Below are positions 19,158 through 25,029 of a stretch of 25,029 bases of DNA, one piece after another. The position numbers and the translations under genes are program-made. How positions within the stretch are numbered: position 1 is the first letter of the stretch; every line of letters starts with the position of its first letter. Under the pieces are notes generated by a model, which saw only the letters and a list, made by a program, of their open reading frames with translations, did no database searches and had not been told where the DNA came from. Source of the DNA: Priapulus caudatus (Eukaryota; Priapulida; Priapulimorpha; Priapulimorphida; Priapulidae); assembly GCF_000485595.1 (NCBI RefSeq), contig NW_014577136.1, positions 686,186 through 711,214 of the forward strand, read 5' to 3'.

Positions 19158-19406
19158 TGAGATATGTGTCTGTGGGACTCGCTGATGGCCGCTGCCTCGA
19201 GCAGACGAAGTCCTCCAGCGTGCACGTGCACATTGCTCGTCTACTTATGAGCATCACGCGCGACCACCGCGCTTGTTCACGCACGGATTCTACCCGGAGA
19301 TACACGTCTACGACCGATGAGCCTCACCTCATCTTCTCACTGTCGTCAAAGGTCGCTCCCGACTGGATCAGTGCCCTCACGATCCTGCACCCGCTGCGCA
19401 GGCAGG
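19158..19406 (+). pseudogene. WDR7: Degraded third copy of WDR7 exon 3
   Basis: 249 bp against 248, with compensating deletions and insertions; KVAPDWISALTILHPLRRQGG is readable in one frame, the first half in another. The donor GTGGGT is intact at 19407. If the two duplicated modules are artefacts, this copy is the one joined to exon 4 at 21043. Confidence 0.8.
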
Positions 19407-20290
19407 GTGGGTACGCGTGGATGGCCTGTGTGTGTGTGTGTGCCGTGCGTGCCGTTGCGTGCGTATGTTGTGCGTGCGTGGTGCGTTGCGTGCGTGCGTG
19501 CGTGCGTGTTGTGCGTGCGTGCCGTGCTCGGTGTGCGCTCTGCGTCCTTTTGCTGTCGTAGTGGCCGATCCTCGTGCAGCTCGATCAGGCCTCACGCTCC
19601 TGGCCCTAACGCGCCGCAGCAGGGTGGCGTACGCTCATATCTGAGTTCTGCCTTGGTGGTGCATGCGCGTGCGTGCGGTGCGTAGCTGTGCGTGTGTGAC
19701 TGGCATCAGTGCCTCACGATTCCTGCCACCGCCTGCCGCAGCAGGGTGGGTACGCGTGGATGGCTGAGTGTGCTGTGTCTGTGCGTTGCATGCCTTGTTG
19801 CTGTGCGTGCGTGCGTTCGTTGCTGGTGCTGCTGGTGACTGGATCTCAGTTCTCACATCGTGCGTACCGCTGCGCATGTATGGGTGTGGTCATCCGTGCA
19901 TGGTCATGGAGTGCGTTGTGTGCATGTAGAGTCGCGTGCGTGGCCGAGCGTTGGCGTTGCTGTTGTTCGTGAGTGCATGTGTGAGTGCGTGATCGTGGCA
20001 TCGTGCACATCGTCATGGGTGGTGTGTGCATGTATGAGTGTGTGACGTGCATCCAGTCCGTCTGCACGAGTACATGGGGCGTTCAGTGTTCATGTTATGA
20101 AGTGACGTGCCGTGCACGAGTACATGGGTGCGTGTGTGCATGTATGAGTGCGTGCGTGCACTGCAGAGTACATGGGTGCGCGTGTGTGGCATGTATGAGT
20201 GCACGTTGCGTCGCATCCGTGCACGAGTCAGGGCATGCGGGTGCGTGGTTTCATGTATGACGTGCGTGCGATCTCTTGTGCGTGCATCCG
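19407..20290. repeat. GTGC-rich arrays with repeated exon 3 tails
   Basis: GTGCGTGC runs alternate with blocks resembling the end of WDR7 exon 3 and its donor, starting at 19698 (GACTGGCATCAGTGCCTCAC..GCAGCAGGGTGGGTACGC) and 19837 (GACTGGATCTCAG), spacing 139 bp, with a weaker one near 19565. From about 19860 it grades into GAGTACATGGGTGCG-type units with many indels. Confidence 0.7.
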
Positions 20291-20295
20291 TGCAC

Positions 20296-20680
20296 GAGTA
20301 CATGGGTGCGTGTGTGCATGTATGAGTGCGTGCGTGCACGAGTACATGGGTGCGTGTGTGCATGTATGAGTGCGTGCGTGCACGAGTACATGGGTGCGTG
20401 TGTGCATGTATGAGTGTGTGCGTGCATCCGTGCACGAGTACATGGGTGCGTGTGTGCATGTATGAGTGCGTGCGTGCACGAGTACATGGGTGCGTGTGTG
20501 CATGTATGAGTGCGTGCGTGCACGAGTACATGGGTGCGTGTGTGCATGTATGAGTGCGTGCGTGCATCCGTGCATGAGTACATGGGTGCGTGTGTGCATG
20601 CATGAGTGCGTGCGTGCATCCGTGCACGAGTACATGGGTGCATGTGTGCATGTATGAGTGCGTGCGTGCTTGTGTGTGTA
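20296..20680. repeat. Minisatellite with 44/44/52-bp units forming a 140-bp higher-order repeat
   Basis: The unit GAGTACATGGGTGCGTGTGT..GTATGAGTGCGTGCGTGCAC begins at 20296, 20340, 20384, 20436, 20480, 20524, 20576 and 20628. Spacings are 44, 44, 52, 44, 44, 52, 52; the 52-bp form carries an extra ATCCGTGC. Units are nearly identical here, unlike the noisy relatives at 20118-20290. Open frames on both strands are repeat translations. Confidence 0.93.
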
Positions 20681-20862
20681 CATGGGTTTTAGAGAGACAG
20701 CAATTATGACAATAGAGTTTTCACAGTGCTCACTGAAATTTTTTAACATTTCTAGGAGAAGAGAGGTCAGTTACTATATAGTACTCGGAATGGGTTAATG
20801 ATCTTTTGTCCTGTCCTGTTGACGTTATTGTCCTCTGAAGGAGTGACACACTTTTCGGATGT

Positions 20863-21026
20863 CAGGGGTAGAAATTAACTTTTGAACAAGGGAGTCCAAC
20901 GGAACGAACTAGTTAGTATAGCAGAATTTTCAGGGAGTCACACGGTCTCCTGCATATGTCAAATCAGGGAGTCCGACAGTAAATCAGAGAGTATTTGACT
21001 CCGGACTCTCGTTAATTTTGCACCCT
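20863..21026. mobile_element. 164-bp MITE ending 16 bp before WDR7 exon 4
   Basis: Inverted termini CAGGGGTAGAAATTAAC (20863) and GTTAATTTTGCACCCT (to 21026), flanked by the direct repeat GGATGT at 20857-20862 and 21027-21032. An eight-base duplication with mismatched outer bases would suit a hAT-type element. No coding capacity. It contains GGGAGTC repeats (AGGGAGTCCAACGG, AGGGAGTCACACGG, AGGGAGTCCGACAG). Confidence 0.7.
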
Positions 21027-21042
21027 GGATGTGTATTAACAG

Positions 21043-21113
21043 ATGACGTTGTGGTAGCCTTATCTAATTCTGGAACAGCGAAAGTTTGGACACTTACTGG
21101 TCAAGAAAGTAAG
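21043..21113 (+). CDS. WDR7: WDR7 coding exon 4
   Basis: 71 bp completing Asp171 and encoding residues 172-194, DVVVALSNSGTAKVWTLTGQ then ESK. The VVALSxxGxxKVW core closes the next WD40 blade and matches the family. Acceptor ATTAACAG at 21035-21042, donor GTAGGT at 21114. The sequence is clean, single copy, and 12.5 kb from the intact exon 3 in this assembly but 1.6 kb from the degraded third copy. Confidence 0.92.
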
Positions 21114-21293
21114 GTAGGTTTTCCTCTCTGTACTGTGCATGTACGTTAAAAATACGACGACAAACACAAGTAATGCACGTTTTAATAATATGGTAGCTTT
21201 GGATGATGTTCATCCATCTGAACTATGCAAGTAAAACGTATTGAGTATGGGTCATCGTAACAGGCACTTCAATTTCAACGGGAAGGTCAATTC

Positions 21294-21605
21294 CAGTGTT
21301 TCCCCTGCATTGACATTCTCAGCCGCCACACAGAAATTTGTTCAAAACACTGCTTCGTTGACGAAACCTTTGACAACTTGAAAAAGAGATTCAAGAGTCT
21401 CATACAAATTACACTGTGTTCAGAATAGCTCAGAATGCACCAAATTGCACCATTTTTTCAAAAGTTTCCCAGGGGAATATGCCCTCGGACGCTTTAGCTT
21501 GCCCAGCACCTGCACTGCTCGCTTTGCTAGGACCTTGAAATGCGCAAACACATCACAAAAAAACATTTACCACCTCACAGACCTTTTTGGCCAGGGGAAA
21601 CACTG
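21294..21605. mobile_element. 312-bp MITE in WDR7 intron 4, hAT-like ends
   Basis: Perfect 14-bp terminal inverted repeats CAGTGTTTCCCCTG / CAGGGGAAACACTG, flanked by the direct repeat AATTC (21289-21293 and 21606-21610). CAGTGTTTCCC termini are common among hAT elements. The visible direct repeat is 5 bp rather than the typical 8. The interior GCACCAAATTGCACCATTTT..CCCAGGGGAATATGCCCTCGG resembles the interior of the element at 23020. Confidence 0.75.
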
Positions 21606-21741
21606 AATTCAACAAAAAATTGTCATGTTTGGTATGCACCATGTAGGAGCTAAATTACGATTTTTAGGTACAGCATGTGACCTAGTTTTTTCTAACCTAA
21701 ATGCCCGAGTGATATTTTTTACGTCTTCTCTTCTGCTGTAG

Positions 21742-21861
21742 TCGTCGGATCCCATGTATGAAGACGAATCAAAACAGATCCGATGCTTGAATGCCGTCTC
21801 GCTAGTCTGTTGCCAGTACAATCAACGAACAGCATTAGTCGTCTGTTCCAAGTACTTTCAG
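21742..21861 (+). CDS. WDR7: WDR7 coding exon 5
   Basis: 120 bp, phase 0 at both ends, residues 195-234: SSDPMYEDESKQIRCLNAVS then LVCCQYNQRTALVVCSKYFQ. This matches the WDR7 segment with (E/D)-P-(I/M)-(F/Y)-E-(E/D)-ESK .. LVVCSKYW. Acceptor CTGCTGTAG after a pyrimidine-rich stretch, donor GTATAA at 21862. No indels. A minus-strand frame across it is a shadow. Confidence 0.93.
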
Positions 21862-22251
21862 GTATAAAGTGCAATTTAGTTTACAGTAGATTGTGATTGT
21901 GAGAGCTACAAGAATGGGGCGTTATCTTAGTATGTTCATTTACCCGTATTTGGAGTATCGTTGTTTATGTTGGTAGAGTACGCGAGTGTAGCACGTGACA
22001 TTGAATTTCGCGTGCTTCCGAGATTAAACGTAAAGGTAATGGTTACTTTAACCGATCTTTCACGCTATCAAATGCTCTTGTGTTTTCTTATTCATCGCCA
22101 ATGACGTCGTTCCATTTCCTTTTGTCATCACTAGGGTCTCGTCTTATTATATTTTAGTATATTTTAATATATTTGATGTTATTGGCTATTTTATTAGATA
22201 TATATATTTATTCTATTTTATTGTATTTGATGTTATTTGCATTCGTTTCAT

Positions 22252-22272
22252 GTGTACGACGCAGGCGACTTT
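22252..22272 (+). pseudogene. WDR7: Possible remnant of a duplicated WDR7 exon 6 start
   Basis: GTGTACGACGCAGGCGACTTT encodes VYDAGDF, the same seven residues as the start of exon 6 at 22399, with differences only at synonymous third positions. Beyond it the match fades (GCGATTGGGT..CTCGTC against GCGATGGGTTGCCCCGTC). It is preceded by TTTCAT rather than an AG acceptor, so it cannot be spliced in as it stands. Confidence 0.4.
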
Positions 22273-22398
22273 TTTTGTCCGCGATTGGGTCTCGTCTCTT
22301 CGTCATTCATTCTTCATAGTTCTCGTCGTCTTCGTCAATCACGTTATTTGTTTAATTAATTATCAGCTAATTATCGGCTCGTTATCGGCTCGTTACAG

Positions 22399-22544
22399 GT
22401 GTACGATGCAGGTGACTTCTCGCTGCTCAGCGCGATGGGTTGCCCCGTCAACGAACGCTGGGCCGGCGGTGAGTTTCTCGCTACGGACCGGATCATCGTC
22501 TGGACGACGGAGGGCAAAGGTTACCTCTTCAAGCTGGCGTCAAA
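22399..22544 (+). CDS. WDR7: WDR7 coding exon 6
   Basis: 146 bp encoding residues 235-282 and two bases of codon 283. VYDAGDFSLLSAMGCPVNER then WAGGEFLATDRIIVWTTEGKGYLFKLAS; this corresponds to V-F-DAGD(Y/F)SLL .. W-(T/A)-GG-(D/E)-F .. (K/R)-(V/I)-IIW-T-E-G of the family. Acceptor CGTTACAG at 22391-22398, donor GTAAGG at 22545. The donor's first four bases are host sequence and the fifth is the first base of a MITE. The split codon AA|C is completed by exon 7. Confidence 0.94.
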
Positions 22545-22548
22545 GTAA

Positions 22549-22955
22549 GGCTGGGTTTACTTTACTGGGGCCGGTTTCACGAAGCGTACTTAACTTAAGT
22601 ATGATTAAATCACTAATCATAATTATCTTCCCGTAATTATGATTAGTTAATCATACTCAAAAATCTGTTTCACGAAGCGACTTAAGTACATATTTAACTA
22701 ATCACATAATTAGCTACACTACTTAATTAGTTTACACTATTGATTTATGTTGGCGAATTGGCGAGTCGAACCAATTTCGCAATTCGGCAACACCGAGTTG
22801 GCGAAAATAGAATGAGTTCTAATCTCCCAACTAGTTGCTATCGATCGGTTGCTCGCGTGGCTTTCGCGTTTACACTGTCGATTGTCGGTTGTATAGTTGG
22901 AAAGTTGGTCCAATTCGCCAGTTCACCAACATAAAGTCGGTAGTGTAAACCCAGC
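22549..22955. mobile_element. MITE abutting the exon 6 donor, interrupted by a nested insertion
   Basis: The left end GGCTGGGTTTAC and, after the nested insert, TTTACACTATTGATTTATGTTGG then CGAATTGGCG, pair with the right end CGCCAGTTCACCAACATAAAG..AGTGTAAACCCAGC (about 22915-22955). TAA flanks both ends (22546-22548 and 22956-22958), as expected of the 3-bp target duplication of PIF/Harbinger elements. No transposase. Superfamily assignment rests on this TAA alone. Confidence 0.65.
22561..22730. mobile_element. Nested insertion with hairpin, splitting the MITE terminal repeat
   Basis: The insert lies between two TTTAC words of the host MITE. It begins ACTGGGGCCGGTTTCACGAAG and ends ..CTACACTACTTAATTAG. 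An internal inverted repeat at about 22600-22663 (AGTATGATTA..TAATCATAATT / AATTATGATTAGTTAATCAT) can form a hairpin, and GTTTCACGAAGCG occurs twice (22573 and 22670). Confidence 0.6.
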
Positions 22956-23019
22956 TAAAGTGCTGTCGCGCTCTCATGCACATCGCGGCGTGGCGATGGC
23001 GTGTTTGCGACGTAGCACA

Positions 23020-23222
23020 GGCGCGGATTTAGGCCGGTTTGCACCGGTTTCCAGAAACCGGTCACAGTCTGGGTATCTTCAGAATTGACCCTCAAAATTC
23101 ACCAGAGTGCACCAAATATAGCCTAATTTTTTTAAAATTCCAGGGGGGGCATGCCCCCGGACCCCCCTAGCTGTGACTAGAACTATGCAAACTGGTCACC
23201 CAAACCCTCTGGATTCGCCCCT
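23020..23222. mobile_element. About 203-bp non-autonomous element in WDR7 intron 6
   Basis: Short inverted ends GGCGCGGAT / ATTCGCCCCT with near-identical eight-base flanks GTAGCACA (23012) and GTAGAACA (23223), fitting a hAT-type 8-bp target duplication. The interior GAGTGCACCAAATATAGCC..CCAGGGGGGGCATGCCCCCGG shares layout with the interior of the 21294 element. It adjoins the SINE on its right, whose first bases may instead explain the right flank. Confidence 0.55.
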
Positions 23223-23581
23223 GTAGAACACTCGACTTTTGAGTCGAAAGGACTGGAGTTCGAGTCCCGCCGTCATCACTCATGTGTCTGTGCAGTAGAA
23301 ACTTTCGAGTGTGTAGCACATTCGACGAATCAAAAGACTCGATAAATTGAAAGGACTGTTGTTTCCGGTCCTATACCGTGGTCACTGATGTGTATGATGC
23401 GGTAGACACTTTATCCCGATTTGCATCCGACGTCGAGGCCAGCTGTAGAAATGGGTTCGTCTAGCCGGCGTGAGTTCGGTAACCTCATTCGTGTAGCAGG
23501 AGCTAGCCAGGAAGTAGGCGAGCAAGGAGCTTTACCAGACAAAACCTGTTAGCGAAACTAAGTTTCTGAAAGCGTCTATGC

Positions 23582-23630
<49 letters not shown>
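23223..23630 (+). mobile_element. tRNA-derived SINE, apparently dimeric, with (ATT)n tail
   Basis: 23223-23275 resembles a tRNA: TAGAACACTCGACTTTTGAG then TCGAAAGG, followed by GAGTTCGAGTCCC, a good B box. A diverged second module (AGCACATTCGACG..GAAAGGACTGTTGTTTCCGGTCC..GTGTATGATGCGGTAGACACTTT) starts near 23313. Downstream come ATCCCGATTTGCATCC and CCAGCTGTAGAAATGGGTT, body-type sequence, and the element ends in ATT repeats (23582-23630) followed by TAAAGCTTTATTG. The tRNA-like head cannot fold as a functional tRNA (no clear D arm). Confidence 0.55.
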
Positions 23631-23993
23631 TAAAGCTTTATTGCATGTAATTCAAATTCAAATATGTATTGAAGACAGTCTTTTTCATGGAGAACAAATC
23701 TGATAAATGCAATAGTATTGAGCTGTTAAAATAACAAAATTTTTGAGGGACACAGTACAAAACAGTGCTAAACAACATTAAGGGAAAATATTACAAAAAA
23801 ACGTCTGTTTCATTATTAGAGCTTAAAAACACACCGAAACGGAACAGCAATGGCCTTTCGAGATCGCGTGCGAACATGCGTTTGCACGACGCACCCGTTT
23901 TATCGGCCGAGAGAAAAAATTCAATGCGCGCGAGTTGGAGATTGTCGGTTGTCTTTCGTCGCGTGACCGCGCGTGCTTTGCGTGATTTTTCAG

Positions 23994-24096
23994 CTGCGTT
24001 GCCGACCACAAGGACTTCCGATCGCGCGTCGGCCATCTTGCTGAGACCGACCAGCTGCCGATGCTGTACTGCGTTGCGGAGCCGGCAGACGAGAGG
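23994..24096 (+). CDS. WDR7: WDR7 coding exon 7, last exon found in the window
   Basis: 103 bp: one base completing Asn283, then residues 284-317, CVADHKDFRSRVGHLAETDQ then LPMLYCVAEPADER, ending in phase 0. It follows KLAS in exon 6 as C-x-x-x-D-x-FR-x-x-VG follows KLP-x-S in WDR7 proteins. Acceptor TGATTTTTCAG, donor GTGAGTG at 24097. The longer open frame at 23765-24100 covers the exon in a different frame and is not the real product. The next exon, expected to continue the first propeller, is not visible before 25029. Confidence 0.88.
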
Positions 24097-24109
24097 GTGA
24101 GTGCTTATT

Positions 24110-24408
24110 GGCGCGTTTGTTTGGGACGAATCCGTCGGATCGCGATCATGTGATCCTGATCCGACCAAACAAACGCAAACTCACTTTCAACGGTTAACGT
24201 TTCGCTGTGACCTATCACGGGATGGTTCATAACAAAGAACAATCTGTGATTGGCTGAGGCGCGGGCCGCCATATTGGATCCCGTTCGAATCCGCCTCGCT
24301 AGCAGGGTCGGGTTCAGTGGATCGAGATCAAGTGATCCGACCAAACAAACAGTCAGCTCAACGAATCCATTGGATCGAGATCCGTGGATCCGACCAAACA
24401 AACGCGCC
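24110..24408. mobile_element. 299-bp inverted-repeat element beginning 13 bp inside intron 7
   Basis: Ends GGCGCGTTTGTTTGG (24110) and CCAAACAAACGCGCC (to 24408) are perfect 15-bp inverted repeats. GATCCGACCAAACAAAC recurs three times (near 24160, 24334 and 24387), and GGATCGAGATC / GGATCGCGATC words are frequent. No coding capacity. No convincing target duplication is visible, so the family is unassigned. Confidence 0.7.
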
Positions 24409-24409
24409 C

Positions 24410-24545
24410 CATGTTCTTCCTTACGTTTGTGCTTGCCGGTTAACCCGTACCTTTATGTGTCTAATTCTCTCAATGTGTCACACAAAAACGATTCCCCCAT
24501 CTCATTCATTGAAAGTATAGTATAAGTATGTATATCTATGTGTAT
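24410..24545. other. Intronic sequence, no feature seen
   Basis: Unique-looking DNA with short frames only. Confidence 0.4.
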
Positions 24546-24612
24546 AAATAAATATATATATATATATATCTTCATCTGTATCTACATGGGTGTCTATATA
24601 TATATATATATA
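24546..24612. repeat. (TA)n microsatellites
   Basis: Two TATATA runs (about 24550-24569 and 24595-24612) separated by TCTTCATCTGTATCTACATG. Confidence 0.9.
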
Positions 24613-24659
24613 TTCAGTATGAATATAAGTTTATTATGTTAGTTAACCATGAGAATATA

Positions 24660-25029
24660 TAACGGTCTGCGCGAACCCGCGTTATCTTCCCGCCTCCCCG
24701 CCGAACCCCCCGCCTCACGCGTCGTCTGTTCTATCGCGCGATACTACTCGGGCCACAAGGGCTGTCTCACTTCCCGCCTCCCCGCCAAACCCCCTCGACT
24801 ACCCTCGCCGAATCACCAGCCCACGCCCTACGCGGTTGGTTTCAGTCTCTCCGATAGCCGCATCTGCAGGCCGTTCATAAGATTACTTGCTCCCGCCCAT
24901 ACGCGCAATATCTACCCCGGCCGAACAAGGGCCCCCGACAAAGTGGTGTTTGATTCGCCGTCGCCTGGAGGCACTAGCATTGAGAGGGCCACGTCCTGCC
25001 CTGGAGGGCATCGGATCGGGAGGAATCGC
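24660..25029. other. GC-rich block at the right edge, no gene recognised
   Basis: Composition changes abruptly from AT-rich to GC-rich at about 24660. CTTCCCGCCTCCCCGCC occurs twice (near 24686 and 24771), each followed by (G/A)AACCCCC-like sequence. No WDR7-like exon, tRNA or other known feature was found; an unrecognised repeat is possible. Confidence 0.4.

Noticed and set aside
20296-20680. CRISPR-like array
   Set aside because: Units are contiguous tandem repeats without unique spacers, in an animal genome.
23223-23295. Functional tRNA-Lys(TTT)
   Set aside because: Anticodon-loop-like and B-box sequences are present, but D arm and acceptor pairing are missing and a SINE body follows.
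23765-24100. 111-residue plus-strand open frame
   Set aside because: It overlaps WDR7 exon 7 in the wrong frame; the spliced frame fits the family and the phases.

Overview
The window is animal nuclear DNA. It has spliced genes with GT-AG introns, dense microsatellites, miniature inverted-repeat transposons (MITEs), a tRNA-derived SINE and TTAGGG-type telomere-like repeats. The proteins and the vertebrate-type telomere motif suggest a non-insect invertebrate. The species cannot be named from the sequence.

Two protein genes are supported. (1) WDR7 (rabconnectin-3 beta), + strand: seven coding exons at 7091-7246, 7468-7574, 8290-8537, 21043-21113, 21742-21861, 22399-22544 and 23994-24096. They sum to 951 nt with every splice phase compatible and give the first 317 residues; the gene runs off the right edge. 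A promoter-like block near 5.9-6.03 kb ends in a consensus donor and probably marks an untranslated first exon. (2) A fatty-acid-binding-protein (FABP/iLBP) gene, - strand: exon 1 at 14348-14434, exon 2 at 9264-9436 (the family's canonical 173 bp), exon 3 at 8715-8831, and a tentative last exon at 2122-2178. Intron positions and phases match the conserved FABP gene layout.

The order of segments is almost certainly not the true chromosome order. The WDR7 5' module (CT repeat, telomere-repeat MITE, promoter, 21-bp minisatellite, exons 1-3) appears three times: about 4456-8590 (intact), 9746-11830 (starting at the minisatellite) and 14861-19430. FABP exons 2+3 appear twice: 8715-9436 intact and 2718-3470 degraded. 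The degraded copies differ mainly by scattered 1-2 base indels in exon, intron and repeat alike, as in unpolished long-read sequence. A 10-N gap lies at 12427-12436, and joins fall in or next to simple repeats. The simplest reading is one FABP gene and one WDR7 gene head to head, inflated by misassembly.

Layout: 1-2120 no gene, one possible inverted-repeat element; 2122-3595 degraded FABP 3' part; 3735-4445 foldback element; 4456-8590 intact WDR7 5' module; 8598-9744 intact FABP exons 3 and 2; 9746-12426 degraded WDR7 copy; 12437-13545 foldback element; 13550-14860 FABP exon 1 and upstream region; 14861-19430 degraded WDR7 copy; 19430-20680 GTGC-rich arrays with a 140-bp higher-order repeat; 20690-24410 clean WDR7 exons 4-7 with MITEs close against several splice sites; 24410-25029 no gene seen.

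WDR7 pairs with DMXL proteins to promote V-ATPase assembly and organelle acidification. FABPs carry fatty acids or retinoids in the cytosol. No functional link between the two is implied beyond adjacency.
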